DNA of 64,000 bases from JBGSQR01 sp964509295 (GTDB lineage: Bacteria; Desulfobacterota; Desulfuromonadia; Geobacterales; Pseudopelobacteraceae): positions 186,001-250,000 of the forward strand of contig CAZDWS010000001.1 of the NCBI GenBank assembly GCA_964509295.1. Direction: 5' to 3'. Position 1 is the stretch's first letter. Every line of letters starts with the position of its first letter. A program made the translations under genes and the position numbers. The notes under the pieces are model-generated. The model saw only the letters and a program-made list of their open reading frames with translations, had not been told where the DNA came from and did not search any database. This document shows positions 24,542 to 33,449 of the stretch, piece after piece.

Positions 24542-26709
24542 GTGAGGAAACTAAAATGAGCCGCCGACAGTTCATCAAGACCAGCGCCCTTGCAAGTGGT
24601 GGCCTTTTGCTGGCCTGCCATCTCCCCTTCGGAATCCGCGCAGCAATGGCAGCAGGGGAAAACGTTTTCGCCCCCAATGCCTTCCTCCGGATCGGGACAG
24701 ATGAATCCGTAACTATTATTATCAACAAATCCGAGATGGGCCAGGGTGTCTACACCTCGCTGCCGATGCTGGTGGCCGAAGAGTTGTGCTGCGACTGGCA
24801 GCGGGTTACCTTCCAGGCGGCACCAGTGGCGCCGGAATACAACCATGCCCAGTACGGGCCGCTGATGGTTACCGGCGGCAGCTCCAGTGTGCGTTCCGAA
24901 TGGGACCGCCTTTCACTGACCGGTGCCGCAGCGCGCGAGATGCTGATTACCGCTGCTGCTCAGCAATGGAAAGTCAAACCGGGTGACTGCCGTGCCGAGA
25001 ATGGTGTCATCATCGGTCCGGGTGGAAAACAGCTCAGCTTCGGCAAACTGGCCGCTAAAGCGGCCCAATTGCCAGTCCCACAAAAACCCCAACTTAAATC
25101 CGGTAAAAAAACCTTGCTGGGCAAGCCGATAAACCGGTTGGACAGCCCGGCCAAAATCAATGGTACGGCCATATTTGGCATCGATGTGGAAGCACCCGGC
25201 ATGCTGACCGCTGTCATTACCCGGCCACCGGTTTTCGGTGGACAGGTAAAAAGTTTTGATGCCACCAAAGCCAAGGCTTTTCCCGGCGTGGTGGATGTAT
25301 TTGCCGTCAAGGCCGGAGTGGCTGTTGTTGCCAACGGATTCTGGCCGGCAGTCAAGGGGCGTGAGCTGCTGCAGATTGTCTGGGACGAAGGTACGGGGGC
25401 AGCGGTATCCACAGCGGCCATGCGTACCGAGTATGCAGCCCTGGCTGCCACACCCGGCATGATGGCCCGCAAGGACGGCGATGCGCCGGGGGTACTGTCC
25501 AAGGCTAAAGAAGTTATTTCAGCCGAGTTCGAGCTCCCCTATCTGGCCCATGCCACCATGGAACCACTGAACTGTTTTGTGGATCTGAAGCAGGATAGCT
25601 GCCATATCCGCACCGGCAGTCAGTTCCAGACCGGGGACCGCAATGCCGCCGCCCGCGAGGCCGGACTTAAACCGGAGCAGGTCACCCTGGAAACCACCTT
25701 CCTTGGCGGCGGTTTCGGACGCCGCGCCTGTACAGCCTCGGATTTTGTCGTCGAAGCGGTTCAGGTGGCCAAGGTAATCAAAAAACCGGTCAAGGTGATC
25801 TTTACCCGTGAAGACGACATGCGGGCCGGCTACTACCGCCCCATGTGGTACGATAAGCTGAGCGCCTGCCTGGATGAAAAAGGGATGCCGCTGGCCTGGC
25901 ATCATCGCATCGTCGGCCAGTCGATCATTGCCGGCACCCCCTTTGAAAGCGCCATGGTCAAGGACGGCATCGACCATACTTCCGTTGAAGGCGCCTCTGA
26001 CACACCTTATGAGATCCCCAACCTGCAGGTCGAACTGCACAGCCCGAAAAATGCGGTACCGGTTCTCTGGTGGCGCTCCGTCGGGCATTCCCATACGGCT
26101 TTTGTGATGGAAAGTTTTCTGGATGAACTGGCCAACAAGACCGGCAAAGATCCCTACCAGTACCGGCGCAGCCTGCTGACCAAGCATCCGCGCCACTTGA
26201 AGGTATTGGAAACCGCAGCCCAAAAGGCCGAATGGGGCAAACCCCTGCCAACGGGATGGGGCCGTGGTATCGCTGTTCATGAATCCTTCGGCAGCTATAT
26301 TGCCCAGGTGGCAGAAGTTTCTCTGGAGAAAAACGGGCAGATCAAAGTCCACCGGGTTGTCTGTGTCGTGGACTGCGGCCGGATTGTCAATCCGGACACG
26401 ATCAAGGCACAGATGGAGTCCGGTATCACTTTCGGCCTCTCCGCCGCCCTATATGGCGAGATCACCCTGGATAAAGGGCGGGTCAAACAGGGCAACTTCG
26501 ATGATTACCCGATTGTAAGAATCAATGCCATGCCCAAGGTCGAAGTTTTCATCATCGACAGCAACGAACCGCCTGGCGGCATCGGCGAACCGGGCGTACC
26601 ACCGATTGCACCGGCGGTTGCCAATGCGGTTTTTGCAGCCACAGGCATCAGGCTGCGTTCCCTGCCCATGACCATGGGAAAAGTTTCGGCTGCAATGAAA
26701 AAGGGGTGA
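24538..26709 (+). CDS. molybdopterin subunit of aldehyde oxidoreductase/isoquinoline oxidoreductase type, Tat-exported
   Basis: 723 residues. The N-terminus has a twin-arginine signal (SRRQFIKTSALASGG, about 8-22), so the complex is moved folded to the periplasm, unlike cytoplasmic xanthine dehydrogenases. The body is the IorB/Ald-Xan-dh2 fold: GSSSVRSEW, GGGFGRR for dioxo-Mo contact, and the catalytic Glu in GGIGEPGVPPIAPA near the C-terminus. The substrate may be an aldehyde or aromatic N-heterocycle; sequence cannot decide. There is no separate FAD subunit, as in IorAB enzymes. Partners XdhC and MocA follow directly. Confidence 0.93.
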   Translation: MSEETKMSRRQFIKTSALASGGLLLACHLPFGIRAAMAAGENVFAPNAFLRIGTDESVTIIINKSEMGQGVYTSLPMLVAEELCCDWQRVTFQAAPVAPEYNHAQYGPLMVTGGSSSVRSEWDRLSLTGAAAREMLITAAAQQWKVKPGDCRAENGVIIGPGGKQLSFGKLAAKAAQLPVPQKPQLKSGKKTLLGKPINRLDSPAKINGTAIFGIDVEAPGMLTAVITRPPVFGGQVKSFDATKAKAFPGVVDVFAVKAGVAVVANGFWPAVKGRELLQIVWDEGTGAAVSTAAMRTEYAALAATPGMMARKDGDAPGVLSKAKEVISAEFELPYLAHATMEPLNCFVDLKQDSCHIRTGSQFQTGDRNAAAREAGLKPEQVTLETTFLGGGFGRRACTASDFVVEAVQVAKVIKKPVKVIFTREDDMRAGYYRPMWYDKLSACLDEKGMPLAWHHRIVGQSIIAGTPFESAMVKDGIDHTSVEGASDTPYEIPNLQVELHSPKNAVPVLWWRSVGHSHTAFVMESFLDELANKTGKDPYQYRRSLLTKHPRHLKVLETAAQKAEWGKPLPTGWGRGIAVHESFGSYIAQVAEVSLEKNGQIKVHRVVCVVDCGRIVNPDTIKAQMESGITFGLSAALYGEITLDKGRVKQGNFDDYPIVRINAMPKVEVFIIDSNEPPGGIGEPGVPPIAPAVANAVFAATGIRLRSLPMTMGKVSAAMKKG

Positions 26710-26713
26710 ACAG

Positions 26714-27481
26714 TTGACCGATCTGGAACTGTATGAAGAAGTAGTCCGGCTGACCCGTCAGGGGGAGCCGTTTGTACTGGCCACCGTAGTGGCGCACAGC
26801 GGTTCGTCACCCCGTAAATCCGGCGCAAAGATGCTGGTGCGGGGTGACGCCAGCAGTCTGGGCACGGTGGGTGGGGGTCGCGTTGAGAAAGAGACTATTG
26901 ATGCAGCCCTGGCCACCCTGACTGACGGAGAAACACGCACACTGGAATTTGTACTGACCGAAGAACATGGCTATGCCTGCGGCGGCTGTATGTCTGTATT
27001 TGTGGAACCACAGGGCCGTCGGCCGCTGCTGGTTATGTTCGGCGCCGGTCATGTGGGACGGGCTGTGACAGCTCTTGCAAACAACTGCGGCTTTCGGGTT
27101 GTGGTGGTAGATGAACGTTCGGAATGCGCCAGTGCGCCGCTGCTGCCGGGCGCCGACCGGATCATCTGTGCTCCGGTGCTTACAGCATTCGCAGACTTGA
27201 AGCTGGACCGGGACAGCTTTGCCATCATCGCGACTCCGGGGCATCTGTACGACTTTGATGCGGTGCGAGGATGCCTTTCCACCGAAACCGGTTTCATCGG
27301 CCTGCTGGGAAGCAGTCGCAAACGGGCAACGCTACTGCAAACCCTGGAAGCGGAGGGATTCGACGACACCCAAAGGGAGCGGGTCATCACCCCGGTCGGC
27401 CTGGGCATCGGCGCCCAGACACCGGAGGAAATCGCCGTCAGCATCATCGGCCAGCTGATTTCCATCAGGCGTGCCAAATGA
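26714..27481 (+). CDS. XdhC/CoxI-family molybdenum-cofactor maturation protein
   Basis: 255 residues from a TTG start 4 bp after the Moco subunit's stop; GGGGTGA precedes it. XdhC proteins bind Moco and assist its sulfuration and insertion into xanthine-oxidase-type enzymes. Seen here: the N-terminal VVAHSGSSPRKSGAKMLV, the YACGGCMSVFVEP cysteine motif, and a C-terminal Rossmann domain (VMFGAGHVGRAV ... ATPGHLYDFDAV) with GLLGSSRKRATL. Its stop overlaps the start of mocA-like. Confidence 0.93.
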   Translation: MTDLELYEEVVRLTRQGEPFVLATVVAHSGSSPRKSGAKMLVRGDASSLGTVGGGRVEKETIDAALATLTDGETRTLEFVLTEEHGYACGGCMSVFVEPQGRRPLLVMFGAGHVGRAVTALANNCGFRVVVVDERSECASAPLLPGADRIICAPVLTAFADLKLDRDSFAIIATPGHLYDFDAVRGCLSTETGFIGLLGSSRKRATLLQTLEAEGFDDTQRERVITPVGLGIGAQTPEEIAVSIIGQLISIRRAK

Positions 27482-28068
27482 ACCATAATGTTGCCGCCAT
27501 TTTGCTGGCTGCCGGAAAATCGCAACGCATGGGCAGGTGCAAACAGCTTTTGAAGTTGGGAGACAAGACAGTCATCGCCCGCTGCCTGGAGACATTGCTT
27601 GCGGGTGGGGTTACAGACATCGTGGTTGTCATTTCCGAAGCGGGTCAGAGTGTTGCGGAAGCTGCTGATGGTTATCCGGTTAGAACAGTTGTCAATCCCG
27701 CAGTCCATGGGGATATGGCCTCATCTATCCGGGCTGGCAGGGATTCCCTGGCTACTGAAACGAGCGGTGTAATTATCTGTCTTTGCGATTATCCGTTGGT
27801 ATCCAGTGCAACCATTGCCAACCTGATCAGACAACATCAATCAGCACCCGATAAAGTCGTCATACCTTGCCATGACGGAAAACGCGGCCACCCGCTGCTC
27901 TTTCCCAGGTCAAATCTGGACCGGCTTGAACCAGGCATGATCCTGCGTGATCTGGTCAGGGAACATGCACAAATGATTCATCACCTTGAAACCGATGACC
28001 AGGGCATCCTGATTGACATGGATACACCCGAGGACTACCATCGTATCTGCACCATGATCCAGAATTGA
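27478..28068 (+). CDS. MocA-like molybdenum cofactor cytidylyltransferase
   Basis: 196 residues. An NTP-transferase fold beginning AAILLAAGKSQRMGRCKQLL (the nucleotide-binding LxAGxSxRMG-K motif), with CLCDYPLVS and GKRGHPLLFPR as the family's later signatures. It converts Mo-molybdopterin to its cytosine dinucleotide form, the cofactor of aldehyde-oxidase-type enzymes. The start is the ATG at 27478, which overlaps the XdhC stop. This completes a dedicated MCD-maturation set. Confidence 0.9.
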   Translation: MNHNVAAILLAAGKSQRMGRCKQLLKLGDKTVIARCLETLLAGGVTDIVVVISEAGQSVAEAADGYPVRTVVNPAVHGDMASSIRAGRDSLATETSGVIICLCDYPLVSSATIANLIRQHQSAPDKVVIPCHDGKRGHPLLFPRSNLDRLEPGMILRDLVREHAQMIHHLETDDQGILIDMDTPEDYHRICTMIQN

Positions 28069-28094
28069 TTGTTTGCGAAAGGACGGAAAGCATC

Positions 28095-29189
28095 ATGAAA
28101 CTGTTTTCAAGCTGCCGTATAGGCGACACAGAACTTAAAAACCGCGTGGTCATGTCACCGATGACAAGATCAAGAGCACCCGGCAACCTGCCCAACGAGC
28201 TGATGGCCGAGTATTATGGCCAGAGGGCCGGTGCAGGATTAATAATTACCGAAGGGACATCCCCCTCCCCCAACGGCCTGGGCTATGCCCGCATACCCGG
28301 CATTTCATCACCGGAGCAGACCGAGGGCTGGAAGCTGACAACCAAGGCCGTCCACGATAAAAACGGTAAAATTTTTATCCAGTTGATGCACGCCGGCAGG
28401 GTCGGCAGCATTTTCAACCTGCCCAAAACAGCCGAACTGGTTGCTCCGTCAGCCATTGGCATGAGTGGAGTGATCTGGACCGACAGTCAGGGCGAGCAGC
28501 CTTATGACCTGCCGCGTGAGATGACTATCGGGGACATCAGGCTAACAATCCAGGAATACGTCAAAGCTTCAAAAAATGCAGTTGATGCCGGTTTTGACGG
28601 TGTAGAGGTGCATGGCGCCAACGGTTATCTGATCACCCAGTTCCTCGACCCAGGCTCCAATCTCCGCAATGACGAATATGGCGGAGATCCGATCCGCCGC
28701 AACCGCTTTGCGCTTGATGTTGCCGCAGGGGTTATTGCAGCCATCGGCGCCGGTCAAGTCGGTATCCGCCTTTCTCCTTACGGAGTATTCAATGATATGA
28801 GCGGAACCTATGAAGGAATAGCAGAACAATATACCACACTGGCTACGGAACTTGGCAAACTGGGACTGGCCTACATGCACCTGGTCGATCATTCTGCCAT
28901 GGGAGCTCCCAAGCCGGACCCATCAACCGTCAAGGCCATGTGCCAGGCCTTCCGGGCTGCCGGTGGAAAAGCCATCATCCTGTCCGGGGGATATGATCGG
29001 GAGCGTGCCGAAACTGACCTGCAGAGCGGAGATGCCGACCTGATCGCCTTCGGCAGGCCATTCATTTCCAATCCTGATTTTGTGGAAAAGCTTAAAAACG
29101 GTGATGCACTGGCAGAACCGGACCAAACAACCTTTTACACGCCAGGCCCGTCAGGATATACGGATTATCCTGTTTTAGCGGCAAAATAA
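28095..29189 (+). CDS. old yellow enzyme family alkene reductase
   Basis: 364 residues from the ATG at 28095, which follows AAAGGACGG. It is an FMN-dependent TIM barrel. Seen: MSPMTRSRA near the N-terminus, IQLMHAGRVG, the substrate-binding pair in EVHGANGYLITQFLDP, and a C-terminal DLIAFGRPFISNPDF phosphate loop. It reduces activated C=C bonds (N-ethylmaleimide reductase/OPR class). The gene follows mocA-like by 26 bp and may be in the same transcript. Confidence 0.93.
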   Translation: MKLFSSCRIGDTELKNRVVMSPMTRSRAPGNLPNELMAEYYGQRAGAGLIITEGTSPSPNGLGYARIPGISSPEQTEGWKLTTKAVHDKNGKIFIQLMHAGRVGSIFNLPKTAELVAPSAIGMSGVIWTDSQGEQPYDLPREMTIGDIRLTIQEYVKASKNAVDAGFDGVEVHGANGYLITQFLDPGSNLRNDEYGGDPIRRNRFALDVAAGVIAAIGAGQVGIRLSPYGVFNDMSGTYEGIAEQYTTLATELGKLGLAYMHLVDHSAMGAPKPDPSTVKAMCQAFRAAGGKAIILSGGYDRERAETDLQSGDADLIAFGRPFISNPDFVEKLKNGDALAEPDQTTFYTPGPSGYTDYPVLAAK

Positions 29190-29192
29190 ACA

Positions 29193-29238
29193 CCCCCTCA
29201 TCCGGCCTTCGGCCACCTTCTCCCACAGGGAGAAGGGA
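29193..29238. repeat. REP-like repeat, second locus
   Basis: 46 bp identical, except for one base, to 19727-19772. It contains two dyads (CCGGCCTTCGG and TTCTCCC-ACA-GGGAGAA). It lies after the alkene reductase and may act as a transcript end. Confidence 0.75.
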
Positions 29239-29274
29239 ATATCGGCTGATCCGGTTTGATTTTACGAGGAAAAT

Positions 29275-29670
29275 ATGTCCAAGGGCTACAAAGCAAACAA
29301 AGAACGAATGGAAGAGATCAGCACCTTCGGCAAAAGCATTGGAAAAAGGGCCGGTTTTAAATGTGAATGGTGCGATAGCAGGGAGGATCTGCGGGTCTGG
29401 GATTACAAGCCGGACCAGGATCTGTCCATGGAAACACTGGCCATGCTCTGCCGTGACTGTCGGGAGCTGGCCGATGGACGAAAAGCAGATCCCAATGAGT
29501 TGAGAACCATCCGCAATGCCCTCTGGAGTGATATTCCGGCCATTGCGGAAAGCGCCGCAATAGTGCTTGTCCAGTGCAACCAGACCTGGGTCAAGGAGGC
29601 TATTGAAGAAAGCTATATTGATGAGATGCTAAAAGAAGAACTATTATCAAAAACGCAGATCTGGAAATAA
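29275..29670 (+). CDS. small zinc-ribbon-like protein (PhnA N-terminal type)
   Basis: 131 residues. Two CxxC pairs (CEWC at about residue 26 and CRDC at about 60) resemble the zinc ribbon at the N-terminus of PhnA/YjdM-like proteins; the PhnA C-terminal domain is replaced by an acidic helical region. A ribbon in this form can also resemble HNH-like fingers, but no catalytic histidines are seen. It is probably cytoplasmic; the function is unknown. The ribosome binding site GAGG lies 7 bp before the ATG. Confidence 0.6.
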   Translation: MSKGYKANKERMEEISTFGKSIGKRAGFKCEWCDSREDLRVWDYKPDQDLSMETLAMLCRDCRELADGRKADPNELRTIRNALWSDIPAIAESAAIVLVQCNQTWVKEAIEESYIDEMLKEELLSKTQIWK

Positions 29671-29714
29671 AAAGCCGGGCTTCGGGTTGTTACCCCCGAA
29701 GTCCGGCTTTATTC
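29671..29714. terminator. bidirectional terminator
   Basis: A 16-bp stem (29671-29686 with 29695-29710, one G-T pair) lies between A- and T-runs. It serves both the zinc-ribbon gene and the convergent repeat-protein gene. Confidence 0.85.
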
Positions 29715-29742
29715 AGATCTGATATTTTCAGATACTAGCCAT

Positions 29743-30072
29743 TCACTTCTTACATTTTGATTTTTCACCAAAATCGCCTATTTTAGCGGCTTTGGTTTCA
29801 CCACATTTAACTGATTCACCAAAATCGCCGAGACAGCATGACGGTTCTGCAACAGCAGTCTCTTCAACCTCACCGAAATCACCTATTTTTTCAGCATTCT
29901 TAGCAAAAGGCGAAACCTCTTCTCCAAAATCTCCAATGTTATCTTTATCTACTGCGGCCTTTACTTTTGAAGGCTCGCCAAAATCTCCAATTTTGCAGCT
30001 CTCTTTTTCTGGTGCGGCCTTTTCACCGAAAGCACCTATAATTGATGCGTCTTTTTCAGAACATTTACCCAT
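29743..30072 (-). CDS. IGDFGE-repeat protein, unknown function
   Basis: 109 residues, no signal peptide. It is built of six copies of the hexapeptide I/L-G-D/A-F-G-E (residues 12-17, 28-33, 46-51, 63-68, 81-86, 98-103) at 16-18 residue intervals, with charged, Lys/Glu-rich linkers. Six cysteines (4, 26, 79, 80, 90, 107) are scattered through the linkers. AAGGGGAAG precedes the ATG, so expression is plausible. I do not recognise the family. The regular spacing suggests an extended repeat or a multivalent docking peptide; no catalytic motif is present. Confidence 0.7.
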   Translation of the reverse strand: MGKCSEKDASIIGAFGEKAAPEKESCKIGDFGEPSKVKAAVDKDNIGDFGEEVSPFAKNAEKIGDFGEVEETAVAEPSCCLGDFGESVKCGETKAAKIGDFGEKSKCKK

Positions 30073-30144
30073 ACGTTCTTCCCCTTTACCATTCGGATTT
30101 TGCTGCTGTTTGCGTTGTATTAATACAGTTTCGGCGAAAAAAAT

Positions 30145-30408
30145 TCAACCTTTCAGAAGCGGCTGGTGTCCGGAAACAAGTTTGCTTTTTGCACTTTTGC
30201 TCAGACCTTTGATTGCAAATTCCCTGATGGATGCAGAAGAACGGCTGTGGCCATCCTCCAGAAAGACTACCCGTACAGGCTGCCTCCCCCTGAAATATTT
30301 AGCACCTGTGCCCGTTGCATGCTGCTGGAACCGTCGTTCAATATCTGTTGTGATACCGGTATAAAGCGAATCATCAGAGCAGAGTATGATGTAGACCAGC
30401 CAATTCAA
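30145..30408 (-). CDS. GIY-YIG nuclease domain protein (YhbQ/UPF0213 type)
   Basis: 87 residues, a single GIY-YIG domain: VYIILCSDDSLYTGITTDIERRFQQH carries the YxxxC/LYTGxT pattern with the conserved Arg in ERRFxQH, and a Glu in REFAIKGL. The family cuts or binds branched or single-stranded DNA; the cellular role is not settled. It overlaps the SagB-type gene by 4 bp. Confidence 0.92.
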   Translation of the reverse strand: MNWLVYIILCSDDSLYTGITTDIERRFQQHATGTGAKYFRGRQPVRVVFLEDGHSRSSASIREFAIKGLSKSAKSKLVSGHQPLLKG

Positions 30409-31178
30409 GGCTGATTGAAGATCTTGCCGACCGGAGCAATATAGATGCAGAACTCTTCATCGCCATCCACCCCCAGCAGTTCATCGGCCAGAGCCTGATT
30501 ATAGGCGGCTATGGCGCAGGTACCGGCATTGATCGCTTCACAGGCCAGATACAGGTTCTGGCAGACATGCCCCGCATCCAGGGCAATAACCTTGTAAGAT
30601 GCTTCCGCATAGCGCCACTCGGTCCGGGACGGGATTGCGGTCCAGAAAAAGGTCACTGCCGACTGCCCGGCAAAGCCCTGTCCGCGAGTTGCTGCCGAAA
30701 CCCTTGCCGATAAATGGGGGACAGCCTTTTCAAGCACCAGGGCGTGTTCAAGCGGCAGATATCTGTATAAACCGCTCTCCACCGCTTCCACCCTGTTGAT
30801 GGCAAGATAGGTTTCAAAAGGATGCCGGCAGCCGGCAGAGGGAACGGTTCTCAGCACGGCAGCTTCGTGCAGCTCCTCCCTTACCCCTTGTGTGGCCCAG
30901 AGCAGAAAAGCCAACTCCTCCAAAGCAAGAGATTCCTGCGTGAACCGGCGGTGGCTCTGGCGATTGGCAATGGCCTGTTGCAGGTCACAGGGCGGAATAG
31001 ACCAGGTTTCCGGCTCTGGCAGAACAATTATTTTTGCACCTTTGACAACCGGCTTTTCAATAACGGGAGGACGCTCGCCAAGAGATTGCAAGGTCGACCT
31101 GAAGTCAACCTCTTCCCGGATCCTGTCGGTGAGAAAATATCTGCCGCTTTCTGTAGTAATTGTTGGAAGTTTTATAAT
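30405..31178 (-). CDS. SagB/ThcOx-type nitroreductase-fold oxidoreductase
   Basis: An FMN-dependent fold: residues (counted from the long start) 66-75 read RQSHRRFT, PSAGCRHPFETYL binds FMN, and the C-terminal half has ALDAGHVCQNLYLACEAI. Such proteins oxidise azolines in thiazole/oxazole-modified peptides or act as free-standing dehydrogenases. No peptide precursor or cyclodehydratase is nearby, so a bacteriocin role is not supported. The frame continues past a TTG at 31091 with protein-like sequence (SGRYFLTDRIREEVDF) up to an AAGGAG 6-7 bp before an ATT codon at 31178; an AUU start is the best explanation. No ATG or GTG exists in the extension. Confidence 0.8.
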   Translation of the reverse strand: MIKLPTITTESGRYFLTDRIREEVDFRSTLQSLGERPPVIEKPVVKGAKIIVLPEPETWSIPPCDLQQAIANRQSHRRFTQESLALEELAFLLWATQGVREELHEAAVLRTVPSAGCRHPFETYLAINRVEAVESGLYRYLPLEHALVLEKAVPHLSARVSAATRGQGFAGQSAVTFFWTAIPSRTEWRYAEASYKVIALDAGHVCQNLYLACEAINAGTCAIAAYNQALADELLGVDGDEEFCIYIAPVGKIFNQP

Positions 31179-31214
31179 GACAGACTCCTTGAGCAGGCTG
31201 TTTTTTAAAAATGA

Positions 31215-31859
31215 TCAGAAATATTCAACCTTCAGCAACGGTGCCAAATCCGCACGGTTGCCTCCGGTTGTATCATTAATCTCGATCACACCCGCCCCCT
31301 CTGCCAAAATTCTGATTTGAAAATCAGGCAGACCACGGAATTGAGCTTCGCGCATCAAAAAAGTAACATCAACTATGACATGCCTGTTCAAATCTAATTG
31401 TGATATTGACGGTGAGATAGTCGTTGTTGCCAACGGCACAAGAAGTGAACGTTCAAAATCATTTCCAATCAAATTCGGAGGCTGAAAGTTTACCAGATCG
31501 ATTCGGATCGGAATCGTACCGACCAGAGGTTGTGGTTGAATACTGTCGATAAAAATATCCAAAGTAGCAGAAACAATTTCTGCATTACCCGGGACACCAT
31601 TAACACCTGACAGTGGAAAACGTAAAAAGGCCCGCGACTCATCCAGTGACGTATATCTACCAGCAAAAACGCTCTGGGTATTACCTTGGGTCACCGAATA
31701 TGAACCGTTGCTGAAAGCTTTTAAAATATCTCCGTCATAAACCGGATCACTGAGAATATTGGTTACAAATGTGGGAGTAGAAACCGTAACTTCTGACCCG
31801 CATCCATTCAGTGCCAGAGCCATCAAAGCCATCACTGCGACCAAAAAAAACTTTTTCAT
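31215..31859 (-). CDS. lipoprotein with DNRLRE-like beta-sandwich domain
   Basis: 214 residues. The signal peptide ends at the lipobox LNGC (Cys at about residue 20), giving a lipid-anchored protein. The mature part resembles the DNRLRE/CBM96-like sandwich: a SRAFLRFPLSGV strand, then AEIVSATLDIFI and a late FQIRILAEG. These domains often bind polysaccharide or sit in cell-surface stalks. Its stop codon lies 34 bp before the SagB-type start. The function is unknown. Confidence 0.65.
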   Translation of the reverse strand: MKKFFLVAVMALMALALNGCGSEVTVSTPTFVTNILSDPVYDGDILKAFSNGSYSVTQGNTQSVFAGRYTSLDESRAFLRFPLSGVNGVPGNAEIVSATLDIFIDSIQPQPLVGTIPIRIDLVNFQPPNLIGNDFERSLLVPLATTTISPSISQLDLNRHVIVDVTFLMREAQFRGLPDFQIRILAEGAGVIEINDTTGGNRADLAPLLKVEYF

Positions 31860-32068
31860 TGCTACCTCCTATACGGGCTAAAGAGACATGAATTACTCCA
31901 GATTGTACATGTTGATTTTACCAGATGCCTCCAAGATTTGAAAGCTTCCTGCTTCACCACCAACCCATAGAAAGTGGACCGGTATCAGGTTCAACTTTTT
32001 TATGATATAGTTTCCTGAAATATCTGCTGTTACCTATAATTACTGGCCTGCTTACTACCGGAATCCCG

Positions 32069-33430
32069 ATGCATAATGACCTTACATCCGCCCCCATACC
32101 GCTGCTGATCCGCCGCCTGGCAATTCCCGCCGGAACAGGTTTTCTTTTCAATACCATGTTCAACGTGGTCGACATATGGTACGGCGGCAAGCTCTCCACT
32201 ACAGCACTGGCAGCCATGTCGCTGTCATTCCCGGTCTTTTTTCTTATCCTGTCCTTCGGCAACGGCATCTCCACCGGCACAACAACACTGATCGGCAATG
32301 CGCTGGGCCGCAACGACCATCAGGAAGCAGAAACCTATATTCACCAATCGATCTCCTTTGCCCTGGCAAACACCATTTTCATAACCATTCTGGGACTGCT
32401 GCTTTCACCATACATATTCCGGTTTATGGGTGCCGAAGGAGAATATCTGGCCCTCTCCCTGGACTACATGAATGTCATTTTTTGCGGGTCGGTCTTTTTC
32501 ATGCTCAACTTTGTCATGGGCGCTATCCTGAATTCCCGAGGTAACACCATACCCTACCGGAACTTTCTGATTTCAGGCTTTTTCCTGAATATGGCACTGG
32601 ACCCATGGCTGATGTACGGAGGTTTTGGCATACCGCCAATGGGATTGCAGGGGATTGCCCTGGCTACGGTTCTGGTACACGCCCTGGGTAATCTTTATCT
32701 TTTCAACTGTGTTTTCAGGACCAGGACCATCAGGCCCTTCCGGATGCAGGAGCTGTCACCAAGCTGGCACCACTATCGTGAACTGGCAAGACAGGGGTTT
32801 CCAGCCACCCTGAACATGATGACTGTCAGCCTGGGTATATTTATCATCACATGGTTTGTGGGCAGATACGGACAGGAAGCAGTTGCCGCCTACGGTATTG
32901 CCACGCGTATTGAACAGATCGCATTATTACCGGTCATGGGGCTGAATGTCTCCACACTGGCACTGACTGCCCAGAACTTCGGAGCAAAACGCACCGACCG
33001 TATCAAACAGATCCTGTCCCTATCGCTTCGCTATGGCTTCATCATGGCATCTGTAGGCACTGTGGCCGCCGTCATCTTTACCAGCCAGTTAATCGGCTTA
33101 TTCACCAGTGACCAGGCTGTTATAAACGTTGGAGTTCAATGTCTGAAGATTGAAGCATTAGTTTTTCCGGCCTATGTGCTGCTTTACATCTGTGTTTCTG
33201 CCATGCAGGGGATCAAACAGCCGATGTTTGCCCTCTGGATCGGCCTTTATCGGCAGATTGCCGCACCTGCGGCAGTGTTCCATCTGCTGGCTACTGTTCT
33301 TGGCTGGGGGATTATCGGTATCTGGTGGGGTGTTTTTACAGTAACATGGTCAGCAGCCCTGATCGTAGTTGTCTATGTCACCTGGATGTTGAAAAAGCTG
33401 GATCTGGAGCTGAATGCTGGTAATGATTGA
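32069..33430 (+). CDS. MATE-family efflux transporter
   Basis: 453 residues with 12 predicted membrane helices in two halves. It is a Na+ or H+ driven exporter of drugs or metabolites. Seen: the N-terminal LIRRLAIPAGTGFLFNTMFNVVDIWYGG, the family GNALGRNDHQEA loop after helix 2, and the pseudo-repeat in the second half (ARQGFPATLNMMTVSLG). The substrate is unknown. It appears monocistronic. Confidence 0.93.
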   Translation: MHNDLTSAPIPLLIRRLAIPAGTGFLFNTMFNVVDIWYGGKLSTTALAAMSLSFPVFFLILSFGNGISTGTTTLIGNALGRNDHQEAETYIHQSISFALANTIFITILGLLLSPYIFRFMGAEGEYLALSLDYMNVIFCGSVFFMLNFVMGAILNSRGNTIPYRNFLISGFFLNMALDPWLMYGGFGIPPMGLQGIALATVLVHALGNLYLFNCVFRTRTIRPFRMQELSPSWHHYRELARQGFPATLNMMTVSLGIFIITWFVGRYGQEAVAAYGIATRIEQIALLPVMGLNVSTLALTAQNFGAKRTDRIKQILSLSLRYGFIMASVGTVAAVIFTSQLIGLFTSDQAVINVGVQCLKIEALVFPAYVLLYICVSAMQGIKQPMFALWIGLYRQIAAPAAVFHLLATVLGWGIIGIWWGVFTVTWSAALIVVVYVTWMLKKLDLELNAGND

Positions 33431-33449
33431 ATAACAGCCATCAACATCA

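Noticed and set aside
30145..31178. A thiazole/oxazole-modified peptide (bacteriocin) cluster around the SagB-type gene
   Set aside because: No precursor peptide, cyclodehydratase or protease nearby; SagB-like oxidoreductases also exist alone.
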